64,000 nucleotides of DNA from Mesostigma viride. Lineage: Eukaryota; Streptophyta; Mesostigmatophyceae; Mesostigmatales; Mesostigmataceae. The notes beneath the pieces are model-generated. The model made no database searches and was not told the DNA's origin. It saw only the letters and a program-made list of their open reading frames with translations. Position numbers and translations under genes: made by a program. The stretch lies in assembly GCA_009746045.1 (NCBI GenBank), contig RPFO01000648.1:1589920-1653919 (forward strand), written 5' to 3'. Below are positions 11,355 to 22,056 of this stretch, in pieces; position 1 is the stretch's first letter; every line of letters starts with the position of its first letter.

Positions 11355-11722
11355 CCTCCCCCCCCACAAAGGTAGGGAGCCCTCTCCCTACGCACAGGGA
11401 GGAAAACAAGGGGTAGGAAACCTAATGCACCCAGCACACACTAACACAGTCGGCAGGCCATCCAAGATACAAGCACCAATAGTTCACACGGTCTCCACCA
11501 CCACGCCTGGAGGTGTAGGGTTAGCCAGCACCAAGCCTGGTGGTAGGTTCCCCTAACTGCCTGGAACAAAGTCCTTGCCGGGGGGAACGGCACTGGGCAG
11601 GACACACAGAGTAAACCAATCAGCACCAAGGACCAAGAACGACCAGTCAACTGGCCAGAACATGAGGGCGACTCTACATACCGGAGGGACAACACCCTCA
11701 GGTCGGGCCTAAGGCCCTCTAT
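11355..11722 (-). other. 3' untranslated region and polypurine tract of gypsy-1
   Basis: On the minus strand this lies between the stop of ORF3 (11723) and the LTR. It ends in a G-rich purine tract directly before the LTR (11355-11370 as a C run on the plus strand), the primer for plus-strand DNA synthesis. No further gene is seen. Confidence 0.7.
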
Positions 11723-14009
11723 CTAATGGCCATCCGTCTGGTAGGTACCACGGGAGGCCAGCAGGACATCCAGGTAAGCCTGGTAGTGAGACACATCCTC
11801 AGCATTGTCGTGCCTATCTACAGTGAGGAAAACATCGGCCCACACGCCGTCAGGGAAAAGTCCCAGGAAGGCCCAGTAGTACCTATGCTGTGTAAGAACG
11901 ACCTGGCCCCGGGCCCAGTCCAGGAAACCGCAGGCAAAGAGGCGTAGGAAAGGCTCTACCGCGATCAGGCAGAGAGCCCGAAGGAGCAGGCGATGATACC
12001 GGATCCGAGGGCGCATACCCGTCGGGAAAAACAGATCTACCAGGGGCTCCACGTTGGACGGCCACAACCGGATGTGCCGAATCTCGCGGGAGCGCCACCG
12101 GCGGGCACACTGTCGCGACCCGAACGTCTCGAGGTAGTCGCTAGCCCGGGGAGGAGGATGACCCCGAGAGTCCAAACCCTGGCCCGGGATGGGCGCTGGA
12201 CGACGGGCATCCCACTCTAGGATGGGCTGAAGGACGGTGCTGTACGTGGCACCCGGCACCGCAGGAAAATCTACCGTAAGAGCATCTGAGGCCATAATGC
12301 CCAGAGGCGGAGGGTAAGCCCACTGGAACCCGCCGTAGGTGTCCAAGTCATTGTGGCGCCGCGCCCAGCGGTACAGGACGCGCCGAACCAGGATCTCACC
12401 CTGGAACACCGGATCAGCCAAAATAACCATGTCGAAAGGAGGCCGATCAGTCTCAACTGGTAGGTTACGGTCCCGCGGCGCCCGACACACCTGGGAGAAC
12501 CCGTAGGACATGGGCGAAATGGCCAGCTCGGCGGAGGCGCGCGGCAGGTCACACTGGCGGCAAGCGAGCGCAGACATACCATACCCAAGACAGGCGTGTC
12601 GCGCGACTCCGGAGTCGCATGCACCACAGAAGGGGCCCGATCCCGATCGCCCTCTGACAACTCCCGAAGGGAATCGGCAGCGCGGGTGGCGCGCGGGTCA
12701 GAGCCACTGGACCGAACAACCGCAGCCAAAGACCGCGGGGCCGAAGGGGCAGGGGCCGACGAAGGGGTAGGAACCGGCACAGGCGCAGAAGGTGCCGGTA
12801 CAACAGGGGGCCGCGTCGGACCCGATGCCGCAGGGGGTCGCGACGGACCCGCCTCCGCAACTGGCGCGCCGGTCTCTGGGGGTGGAGCACCACCAGGCCA
12901 CATGTTGAAAATAGGACCCGTGGGGACAGGCAATCCGGCATACGACTGGTTACCGTCCAAGCTCCAGTCAGGCACCGGGATCCTCTGCGGAGGACCGCCC
13001 TCCCAAAGCCTGGGAAGACCGCCCGGGTCGCTGAAGAAACCCCGCGAGGGCGGCGCTGACGTGGTGGGCGGCTCGGACGCGGCGGCGGCGGGCGCTGCCA
13101 CTGGGACGGCGGACTCGCGCCGAGGCGCAGGTACGTCAGTAGCAGGCGCAGCGGTAGCCGAAGGCGTAGGAGCTGCAGCACCAGAGGGAACCGTAGACGC
13201 CGAGGCGACCGAAGGGGAAGGGGGCACAGCTGCAACAGACACCCCACCTGGCGTGGCTGGAGCGTGCGCCTGGGCCGCCATGAAGGCCCCGAAGGCCGCC
13301 GTCAGGGACTGGATCTGCGCCTGCATCGCAGAAACTGTCGCCGCAAGAGGATCAGGCTCACGACCAGAGCCCGAAGGGGTAGGCTCCACCGATGCGCACA
13401 GGACCGACCTCGGTGAAGACGGGACAGGGGAAGGCGCCGACACTGAAGAGGAGGACGCCGCAGGGGAGGCCGAATACTCAGGGGAATACTGCGCCTCTAC
13501 CGGCGCGTCCGTAGGGGTAGGGTCGCCCAATCCTACGCCCGCGTTCTGGTCTGCTATCTCCATGAACTCTACGGCCCGTAAAGGTCGCAGGGGTTCTCAT
13601 CCATTTCCGCATCACCCTCGGCCGGAAGCCAGGGGAACACATCCCGTAGGCAGGAGCGGCCCACAGGGGTAGAAAGGTAGGAAAACACCCTGGGGCACTG
13701 GAGAATCGCAGCTATCTGTCCCAGGGCTGGACAGCTGGAGCCACATTCTAGCAAACAGTGGCCGGCATCGTCGAACCCGTGCAAAACAAGCTGATGCGGT
13801 TCAGCAGGGGAAGGACCGTACCACGTGACCCCGAAGAGAGCCGCCCTGACTAGGCCCGCATGCTGGGCCTGGAGGGCCGGATGCACGACGCCACCCGGGA
13901 AACTAGACCGTGACACCCAACGGCCCGGAAGGGCCTCGAAGTACAGCTCAGGGTCCGGTAGGGGCAGGGACGGCAGCGGGCTCTCAGCCGGAGGGGTAGG
14001 CTCTGACAT
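11723..14009 (-). pseudogene. ORF3 of gypsy-1, extra protein downstream of pol, frameshifted
   Basis: The ATG at 14009 starts MSEPTPPAESPLPSLPLPDPE. A first folded-looking region (about 180 residues with several Cys and Trp) is followed by a long Pro/Ser/Ala-rich linker, then a conserved C-terminal region of about 285 residues (starting MSALACRQCDLP at 12577). That region is rich in aromatic and Arg residues and ends at 11723. Compared with gypsy-2, one T is missing near 13576, and the frame changes again in the linker near 12580. The C-terminal part is almost identical between copies. I recognise no family: no membrane segment, no envelope features, and it is not protease or RNase H. Its position is where retroviral env or plant 'additional ORFs' lie. 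Confidence 0.7.
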
Positions 14010-14085
14010 GACGGCTGCGGAGGGGAGGGGACAACCAACCACCCGTCGACAGCAGACATAACATAAGAGAGGAGAAGGCCTACAA

Positions 14086-17000
14086 CTAGAGCTTGTGCAG
14101 GGTTTTATATTCCTGCAGCAGGCGACTACACCCATCTAGCTCACTCTCCGTATACCAAACCTTATCTACTTCACTACGAGCATACATCCACTTCACTTTA
14201 TACTGACGCTGGGTACCGCGGCCCTTTTTGATATCTCTATGGGCCACGATGCTTTCTACTTCGTCTTCTACTTCCCCAGTGTCAGGGTTATGCTCTAAAG
14301 GGGCAGGCGCTAACTCCCTGCCAGCGAACGTACTAGGATGGTACAGTTTAAGCTGGCTCCTATGGAAGGTGTTTGAATGCGTTTGCCAGGAGGTAGGGAT
14401 ATCGACTTTATATAAGAAATTTCCTACCCTAGACAACACATGGAAGGGTCCTAAGAAGGCGGGCCTAAGTTTGACCTTCAGTTCTGCTTCAAACTTATGA
14501 GCAAAACGGCCAACACGGGGGCCTTCTACTAATACTAGATCTCCTATTTCTATCTCAGGTGCTCGTCTATCTAAGGAGGCACGCAACCTAGCAAGGTACT
14601 TAGCCTGAGCTTTTTGGTACCCTGAGATCGCGTGGTCATGAGCAGTTTTCATTCTATCTAGTAAGGACTGTACACCTTCTACAGTATCTCGGGACACATC
14701 ATCCTTGTCCCGTAGAGGACTAGCTAAGAGAGAGGTAGGGGTAAGGGGCTGTCTACCAGTATCTAAGAAGAAGGGCGTATATCCATGCGCAGCTTGGGGA
14801 CAATTGTTGAGGGAGAACTCTACCAAACATAAATAATCCTCCCAATCACTACCCGAGCCATTAACATAGTGCCTAAGCGCTTCTTCTACTACCCTATTAA
14901 GACGCTCTACTAAATGAGAGGAGGAGGAGTGGTAGGCAGTACCGTAGGTAACCTTGGTACCGATGGCAGCGAAAAACTGCTGCCAAAAATCTGAGGTAAA
15001 TAATTTATCCTTATCACTAATAAACTGCCTACTCAATCCATGATATCTATATACATTATTGAGGTATAGGCGTGCGCAATCACGTGCGGTGAGTTCTAAA
15101 GGACACGGCACAAGATGGCACATACGAGTAAAACGATCTATGAACACAAGGATTTGGGCATTGCCCCTATCATTCTTTCTAAAAGGTCCTACAAAATCCA
15201 TCATGATAGAATCCCAAGGCATGATGGGGTCAGGCAAGGTCCTAGGTTCTGCTATCTGTCCTACATTATTGGGTTTCATTTCCTGGCAAGATTGACAAGT
15301 TCTAACATACTCATCTACATCCTTATAAAGGGAAGGCCAGTAATAAGAGCGGGCTACTAGGTCCCGTACCCGTTTACCACCCTGATGAGCAGCTAAGTCA
15401 TGCAACTCAAAGAGCAAGGAGGAGCGACAGATAGGAGGGACATACAGGCGCCATTGAGGGGGAGAATCTGCTATCTGCACATATAAAAACCCACCTACAA
15501 ATTTACAAGGGTGCTTGCCTAATTGTTGGGGATGTGCAGCAATGGCAGCTAATGCTTCCGGCTCAGTGGCCGTAAATCTACTAATAAGGCGTTCAAGATC
15601 AGAGGTAGGCATCGCTACAGAAGTATCCAGAACAGGTTTAAAGAGATCTCCTACCGCCTTGCCAAAGAGAAGGGGAGGTCCTAGAGGGACTACGTTTTCA
15701 TAAGACTTTCCTGACCTAGTCGCTATATGGCTAAGCGGTATAGAAATTTTATTTTTCCCCTCCCCCCCCACCGAGGCCACGGGAAGGGCCTCACACGGGA
15801 GAGAGAGTCCTACGTGAGAAAGGAGATCAGGCATGCGAACAGCTGTATGAAAGAGGTAGGCATAGGATTCATCATCAGGTAGTTCACCATAAGGGGTTAC
15901 ACCCATAGTAGTAGGAACTAGAGTAGTATTGAGAACATCAAGGTCCTCGAAGAAGGAATAGTCTGCACGACGAGAGAGTGCATCTGGTACTATGTTATCT
16001 ACACCCTTGACATACTGAAGTTTAAAAGGGGAAAACTGTGCTAAAAATTCCATCCAGCGCGCTTGCCGAGGGGTAAGGTTGGGTTGGGAGAGAAGATGGG
16101 TAAGGGGACGATGATCCGTTTGGATAACTAACCTATAAGGATCTAGCTCACAGGGTTCATTCAGGCAGACATCAAATTGAGCACCTTTAAGGAAGTGCTG
16201 CCACGCGTGGCAACAATACACCACAGCTAAGAGTTCCTGCTGGTGTACGGGATAGTTACGCTCCGCAGGGAGCATTGTCCTAGAGATATACTCAATTGGC
16301 TGTAAGCCCTGACCCTGATCCTGGAGAAGGACACCACCTATAGCTACTTTACTAGCATCTGTAGCCACAACAAAGGGTTTAGTAGTATCCGGTAGGATGA
16401 GTACAGGAGGGGAAAGGAGTAGGGATTTTAGGCACTGAAAAGCCGACTGACATTCACTACTCCAAACAAAGGGGATATCCTTCTTTAATAAATGATTAAT
16501 AGGGGCTGCTATAGTTGCGAAACGCGGGATAAAACGCCTATAGTAAGAAGCAATTCCTAGGAAACTACGTACACCTTTAACGTCGGTAGGAGTAGGCCAT
16601 TCCTGAATTGACTTAGTTTTATCCGGGTCGGTAGCGACCCCGGCATCTGACAGAACGTGCCCTAAAAATGGGACACTCCTACCCGAACGCACTTTAGCAC
16701 GGCGCGCCCACAAAGAATTTTCAGCCATTATTTCTAATACTTTCTTTAAATCACGTAGGTGCGTTTCAAAATCAGGAGAGTAAATAAGAATATCATCTAA
16801 GTAAGCTTGAGCACAAGAACGGTCATGCTCAGATAAAGAAACAGAGGAGAAGGAAGGATCCTTTAAATCAGAGGACACCTGAGGAAGATGAGAATTTCCC
16901 ATAACAGGTCTAAGCACTTCATTCATTAACATTTGAAAAGAGGCAGGCGAGTTACAGAGTCCCATAGCCGCTACTCTAAACTGGTAATGACCAAAAGGGG

Positions 17001-17487
17001 TAGCAAAGGCGGTTTTATGGCAATCCTCAGGAGCTATCCGCAACTGCCAAAAACCATCCGCACAATCCAGTACTGTGAAACAAGTGGAACCTTTAACCTT
17101 ATTAAATATATCATCAATACGAGGTAGAGGGTATTTAGACTTCACAGTAATATCATTCAACTTCCTATAATCAGTAACTAGGCGAAACTTGCCATTTGGC
17201 TTAGGGACTAACAGGACACCAGCTGAGTAGGGGGAGTTACTAGGCTCTATCAATCCTGCTTCTAATAGTGACACTAAAATCTGTTTTAGTTCCTTTAACT
17301 CGGTAGGGCCCATTCTATACATCGGAGAGTGCGTAGGAACTGCACCGTCCTTGATAACTACACGGTGTAAAACAGAACGAGGAGGAGGATAAGAAGGAGT
17401 CTTTTCTTCAAAAACCTTTGAGGAATCTATCACAGCCATGTATCTTACTATTTCATTTTCAGTAAATCCCACTCCTATTGTATCCAC
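14086..17487 (-). CDS. pol: Gypsy-1 pol: RT, RNase H, integrase, chromodomain (1133 residues, protease part displaced)
   Basis: This frame is open from the PLV junction to the stop. RT carries LVTDYRKLND, LDCADGFWQL and the catalytic YLDDILIYS (about residue 230). RNase H has VATDASKVAIGG (about 375). Integrase has an HHCC finger (ending CQSCQEMKP) and the DDE residues in MMDFVGP, ISDKDKLF and SHLVERLNR. A C-terminal chromodomain (about 1075-1125, VESIVAHRDIKK ... YKVKWMYA ... VWYTESEL) marks it as a chromovirus, whose integrase is usually guided to modified histones. The first Met is only the first in-frame ATG after the PLV. The native protein continues into the protease at 57126-57845. No internal frameshift occurs, unlike the gypsy-2 copy. 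Confidence 0.95.
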   Translation of the reverse strand: MDTIGVGFTENEIVRYMAVIDSSKVFEEKTPSYPPPRSVLHRVVIKDGAVPTHSPMYRMGPTELKELKQILVSLLEAGLIEPSNSPYSAGVLLVPKPNGKFRLVTDYRKLNDITVKSKYPLPRIDDIFNKVKGSTCFTVLDCADGFWQLRIAPEDCHKTAFATPFGHYQFRVAAMGLCNSPASFQMLMNEVLRPVMGNSHLPQVSSDLKDPSFSSVSLSEHDRSCAQAYLDDILIYSPDFETHLRDLKKVLEIMAENSLWARRAKVRSGRSVPFLGHVLSDAGVATDPDKTKSIQEWPTPTDVKGVRSFLGIASYYRRFIPRFATIAAPINHLLKKDIPFVWSSECQSAFQCLKSLLLSPPVLILPDTTKPFVVATDASKVAIGGVLLQDQGQGLQPIEYISRTMLPAERNYPVHQQELLAVVYCCHAWQHFLKGAQFDVCLNEPCELDPYRLVIQTDHRPLTHLLSQPNLTPRQARWMEFLAQFSPFKLQYVKGVDNIVPDALSRRADYSFFEDLDVLNTTLVPTTMGVTPYGELPDDESYAYLFHTAVRMPDLLSHVGLSLPCEALPVASVGGEGKNKISIPLSHIATRSGKSYENVVPLGPPLLFGKAVGDLFKPVLDTSVAMPTSDLERLISRFTATEPEALAAIAAHPQQLGKHPCKFVGGFLYVQIADSPPQWRLYVPPICRSSLLFELHDLAAHQGGKRVRDLVARSYYWPSLYKDVDEYVRTCQSCQEMKPNNVGQIAEPRTLPDPIMPWDSIMMDFVGPFRKNDRGNAQILVFIDRFTRMCHLVPCPLELTARDCARLYLNNVYRYHGLSRQFISDKDKLFTSDFWQQFFAAIGTKVTYGTAYHSSSSHLVERLNRVVEEALRHYVNGSGSDWEDYLCLVEFSLNNCPQAAHGYTPFFLDTGRQPLTPTSLLASPLRDKDDVSRDTVEGVQSLLDRMKTAHDHAISGYQKAQAKYLARLRASLDRRAPEIEIGDLVLVEGPRVGRFAHKFEAELKVKLRPAFLGPFHVLSRVGNFLYKVDIPTSWQTHSNTFHRSQLKLYHPSTFAGRELAPAPLEHNPDTGEVEDEVESIVAHRDIKKGRGTQRQYKVKWMYARSEVDKVWYTESELDGCSRLLQEYKTLHKL

Positions 17488-17506
17488 TGTGTTTATATAT
17501 ATATAA

Positions 17507-17585
17507 CCCCTATTGAGTGATAGGGGCTTGTGGGGTACCGGGGAGCTATTATTGAGTGATGATGATTGAGTGATAATTGAGTGAT
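17507..17585. repeat. PLV left terminus: small palindrome and four ATTGAGTGAT repeats
   Basis: CCCCTAT-tgagtg-ATAGGGG forms a 7-bp stem at the very end (17507-17526). ATTGAGTGAT occurs four times between 17512 and 17585, and the mirror set lies at 57040-57120. Such subterminal repeats could bind the recombinase or a replication initiator; this is inference. Confidence 0.8.
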
Positions 17586-17870
17586 GAAATATTGGAGTTT
17601 TTTGACTTTTTTACTGACACCCGTCACGGGCTTACTGGCCCTTCTCAACCCCCGCCAACCTTGGCTCAAGGATCGCCGGGCTTTAGAGGTGCTTTATAAT
17701 GCTGGCATCCGTCACCACCAGCCGTGGGTCTGCCGCCTACCGATCCCCTCCTACTCCCGAGCCTGGGGGTGCGATGGTTCGTGACGGGCGTGAAAAGTGT
17801 GACTTCCGTTTTGCTCAACCATGACCGACCGCGGACAGCGGGGTGGGTGAAAACTGTGGGAGAGGGTGTA

Positions 17871-17921
17871 GCGTTCTGCTCAACTTTTATAACAAAAGCA
17901 TTCAAAAGTTGAGCAGAACGC
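17871..17921. repeat. Long perfect hairpin in left TIR, copy 1
   Basis: GCGTTCTGCTCAACTTTT and its exact reverse complement flank a 15-nt loop, giving an 18-bp perfect stem. Identical hairpins lie at 18060-18110, 56516-56566 and 56705-56755. Confidence 0.93.
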
Positions 17922-18059
17922 GGGACCTCGAAAAGTCAAGCTCACCGCCCAGCGCGCACCCGGGTCGATGGGCGGCGTGAAAAAATGTGACTTCCGTTTT
18001 GCTCAACCATGACCGACCGCGGACAGCGGGGGTGTGTGAGAACAGCGGGAGAAGGTTCA

Positions 18060-18110
18060 GCGTTCTGCTCAACTTTTATAACAAAAGCATTCAAAAGTTG
18101 AGCAGAACGC
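18060..18110. repeat. Long perfect hairpin in left TIR, copy 2
   Basis: Same 18-bp stem and loop as at 17871, within the second 188-bp unit. Confidence 0.93.
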
Positions 18111-18390
18111 GGGACCTCGAAAAGTCAAGCTCACCGCCCAGCGCGCACCCGGGTCGCTGGAAAACCCAGCCCTGGTCGGGAAATTCGCGGAACTTTCGTG
18201 CAGGGGTCTGCGTCCTCGCGGTACTCGGGAAGGGCGGGAGAGGGGGTGGCGGGGTTTAGGGTCTTTTTTTTCAAAAAGGATGCGCCACTTTCAAAAAATG
18301 TCTAAGCGTATTTGTGGGTGTTAACCGGCAAGGGATTTCTATTTGGAGCCCTGGTCAGGCATAGTCATCGCTGCCGTTTTTGCCCCTGAT

Positions 18391-21300
18391 TTAACGAAAC
18401 GCAAACTGATAGTCACTAGGCATCTTGAACTCCCTTACTTTCCTGATATCTTCCGCTATCTCTGCCTGCTTCCCCCACCATTCTGGCTTATACTTCTCAA
18501 AGAATTCGATCATGCACTCTTTAGAGACGTAGGCGTCGCTTGCCTTCTCGTGCTCCTCGCGCCAAGTTCTCGTATTAATGCCCAACGTGGACGCGAGGAT
18601 GGACTCGAGGACCCCCACACACTGCTCGAAACTTAGACACCCAGGTCCGTTCTTGCTCCTCCTTTGATACCCAAACACCGACCGGAACTTCCCCTGGTAA
18701 GTGTACATCCAATCCCGGTCGAGTTTGTTCACCGCCTCAGTCAGCCTCTCGCGGCTGATAGCCGTCGACGATGCACTCTTGCCGTCTAAGCAGAACTCCA
18801 TGATCCCACTGCCAGCCAGCAGTTTTCTGGCCATCGTGAGGCGGTAGGCGTGATCGATCTTCTTGTTCTTGACGAGCCCGAAGACGTTCTCACTCTTCCT
18901 CGCGCGGTCGTCGACGATGCCCTCGCCAATCGCCGCCTCCCATCCGAGCTCTGTCACGCGAGAGTACTGCTCCCTGGCATGGTACGTCTCGCGAGCCTTT
19001 TCATCGGCCAGCTCCTTGATGAGGCCCTCGTCTATGAGGTCCTCTGATATCTTGTACCGGTCATGACACAGTTCGTACATCTCGACGAGCTTGCACTCGG
19101 CGTCTGTCAATATCGCGTCACGGTCACCTGCCCTCGCCGTGAGTTCGCGGTACTCCTCGGCGCTGATCATCCGCGGCTCAAACTCTCCCTTCTCTATTTT
19201 CTTCAGCTTTGGTGCCTCTTCCGACCTGCCCGCCTGGACTTCTCCTGCTATCTTGTAACCATACCGCTCCCTCAGCGTCCTTATCATAAGTTCGTCGTAA
19301 TGGCTCCTTGACGCCCCTAATGCTTCTAGGTTGCGGCACAGTAAATTGTACGCTGGGGATGTGTCGCCAAAAAGGCGCTCCCCGTCCTCGCCCCATGAAC
19401 TAATGACGCTAGATTTCAACCCTTTCATCATCATGAACATCTCGTCGACTTGTTGGCGAGTGTGGCTCTTGATCAGCTTGAAATCCGCAAGCGGTCTGGT
19501 TGCGGGCGTGGTCGAGTCGAGGTAGAAAACGTGCACGTCGCCCTCTCGCAGCTGCCTTACGCGGTGCATTTGTTGGAGTGTAGTGGTGTATGGGGCGTGC
19601 TTGTCACTGTTCCGAGCCATGACGATCATCGAGTCGAACGTGGGAAGGGTGTACGAAACGCCAACGGATATGGTCGGACTGTACTCGAGGTATTGGACAT
19701 CTTTCCACGCCTCGTTCGCTCCCAGGTCGAGGTCGCCCTTCGGCGTCTTGCTGGTGTATCGGCGCGTGTTGACACCGTTGAGAGAGTCTCCGAGCTGTTC
19801 GCGGACCCTGTCGAGCGTGCCGCCTGCCTCAGAACTGACCAGCACGAACGTCTTGCCAGCGTCCAGAAACTTCTTTGCCTGCTTCGACGCCTGGTATATC
19901 CACTCCTTCTCGCACCCCCTCCCTGGCTTGATGCGTGTAAAATGTAACACCCTGTTAGTAGGTCTAACGTACTCGTTGTTGATGACGCGAAAGTCCGTGG
20001 CTGGTCTGTGGGACCTGATGAAGTTAACAGCCCCTGCCGTGATGTTGGCATCCGATGCTATCAATACTTTGGCGTTCGTGATGATGTCCATGAGTGCCTT
20101 GAAAACGTTCTCTCGGTCCCTCATGACGGCATTAGACAAGGCGTTAAAAATGCTGTCGACCTCGTCCAAGATAACGACGTCGAATCTGCGGTCCTGTAGG
20201 CGCAGGATGCTGTTGAGGACTACCAGCACGCGTGGGTGGGTGATCCAATAGTCATTGGCGCCTTCCTCCTTGCGAGAGTTCTTGAGATAGTTGAGGAAGT
20301 ATCTGTAATCAGCCAGCAGTTCAGCACGCGTTCTCGTTTTGCCGCCGTTCAGGGCTGGATCAATGACATCTTTGTTGAGGTTGTACTCTTCCTGCCTGGA
20401 TAGGGAGATGTTGGCGAACATCAGCAACACTCGCGCATCTTTGTAGAGATTGAGGACCGCCGCGATCATGGCGCGGTTTGCCTCTGATTTCCCAGTGCCC
20501 ATGCTCGACTGGGTGATGTACGTGAGCTTCTCGGTGCTGCCTGGATGGAGGGAGTGCACGATCGGCGCCAGGTCGAAGTGGCGCACCTTCCCCTCGCTGT
20601 ACACCTCGGTGAACTCGACCTTGTCGGAGATGTACTCGAACCGGTCGGCGATCTTGATGTGCGTCTTGCACGGTTTGGGCTTCTCGGCCCAACAGGTGTA
20701 CGCCACCTCACCGTCGCTATACTCCTCGACCCTTGGCCCGTGACCTGGACTGTTGTGGCTCTCCTTGCATATCAGACACTTGGTGCCTGGGTCCAATGTA
20801 AAGCGAGAGACTTTGACGGCGCCCCCGCGCATAACAGAAAACTGTTCCTGTGTATTCATGTACCTGGACCCTGGCGACACCTTCGCGATGGCCTCGACTG
20901 ATCTGGCGACTTTCGAAGCGTCCACAAACGTCCCAGAAACGGTTTTCCACATAGAGATGGACGCACTGGGAGCCCTCCTTCCAGCGTTTCCGGATTTCTT
21001 CATGTAGTGCTCCTTCCACCCCTCGGGCATCTCGACGGTCTGGACGCCTGTCTGGTCGGTTGTGGGGTAAATGTTGACTAGATGGTCCTTGATGTCGTCC
21101 GACCCGCTGATGATGCGCAATACCGCGTTGGGGTCGTGCTGGCCAAACTTGTGGTGGCCCACCATCCGAAAACATCTGTTTTTCGTGTAAATCGACTCAT
21201 CGATAACCAGCTTGATGTTTCCATCCGTCGCGCAGTCCTTGGGGATGTCCGCAAACGTCTCCCATTTTTTCTGGATGTACGGCCAACCCTTCTCTCGGTT

Positions 21301-21863
21301 GATGAGGAGCGCCGCGTCTTTGTGAAATGTCGAGTCGGGGTCGAGGAAGTGGCTGCGGACATAATAGCCAAATTCGTTGATGATGTAGTGTCTCGCGGCC
21401 AGGTCGGTGGTTTTTAGGTATTTGACCACTATGTGAAATGACACCTTCATGCCGTCTCCTTTCTCTCTCGGTGAGCCTGAGATGAGATACTTGAAGCCGT
21501 CTGGGTTTTTTCCAGCACATCGAAGCAGAAGGCCTCAAAAATGCGTATGAAGTGGTGGAGCACGTCTGGGATGTCCTCTCCTTTTGGGTAGATGTCATCG
21601 AGGTCGAAGTGCATCCAGGAGGGGTGATCCTCCTTGACCATCTCGTAAAGGCAGTGCATGTCGATGTGTGGATGGTCGATACACTCCTTGTGAATTTCCA
21701 TAAGGTGTTCGACATCCCTGACGCTCGTGTACTTTTTGGCTGTTTTCTCGTCCTTGTCGAGGGCTGCCAAGAAAGGATGGCCTAGTTTCTCTCCATTGTC
21801 GATTGCCATCTGTTGGGCTGGGAGCCAGCGCGGGTTGTACTTCAGGTAAACTTTGGTCGTCAT
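18391..21863 (-). CDS. Primase (AEP type) fused to SF2 helicase of origin-binding type; one-base frameshift
   Basis: This is the probable replication protein of the PLV. The start chosen is the ATG at 21863 (MTTKVYLKYNP), with a GTATAC element 12-17 bases upstream. The N-terminal primase has the metal-binding HFDLDD, a second motif VSFHIVV and the third motif IDESIYTKNRCFRM. A Cys/His cluster (CLICKESH ... CWAEKPKPCKTH) follows. The helicase has Walker A SSMGTGKS, Walker B VILDEVDS, ASDAN, TISVGVSYTLP and the arginine motif QQMHRVRQ, resembling herpesvirus-type origin-binding helicases. A one-base loss in an A run (21508-21513, T6 on the plus strand) splits primase from helicase into 21447-21983 and 18391-21450 frames. 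The remaining sequence is well preserved. A C-terminal region of about 300 residues is unassigned. Confidence 0.85.
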
Positions 21864-22056
21864 GATGAATGTGTGTATACCTCTATGCTTAGATTTTTTT
21901 TTCTGGCTGGACTCGGGTTGGAATTTTCTGGGTTGGACAAAAACTTGGATTTTATTAATCAATAAAAGAATAGACTTTCTCAATGGTCGAAAAAACCCGG
22001 GACTTTTATAACTACGTTATAAAAGGGTGACAATCAATTTTCAACAAGTGAGCGAA

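Larger units (their letters stand above)
10783..17501 (-). mobile_element. Gypsy-1, 3' part (Ty3/gypsy chromovirus split by the PLV)
   Basis: In element orientation (minus strand) this part holds RT, RNase H, integrase and chromodomain, then an extra third ORF, a 3' untranslated region and the 3' LTR. The 5' part is at 57126-61175. Gypsy-2, an uninterrupted relative at 26636-39359, shows continuous pol sequence across the point where the PLV sits. The two parts sum to about 10.8 kb, equal to gypsy-2 without its own insertion. Confidence 0.93.
17502..18257 (+). repeat. Left terminal inverted repeat of the PLV
   Basis: It matches the reverse complement of 56370-57125 almost throughout. Differences seen are a G4/G5 run near 17840, one substitution near 17586 and a T2/T3 run at the inner edge. 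It contains a terminal palindrome, four copies of ATTGAGTGAT, and a 188-bp direct duplication (starting 17799 and 17987), each unit carrying a long hairpin. Confidence 0.93.

Noticed and set aside
12596..13672. 358-residue plus-strand open frame within gypsy-1 ORF3
   Set aside because: Antisense to the Pro-rich linker; Gly/Ala/Arg composition and absence from gypsy-2 as a continuous frame.
19450..20251. Plus-strand open frames opposite the primase-helicase
   Set aside because: They lie antisense to well-supported helicase motifs and lack any of their own.
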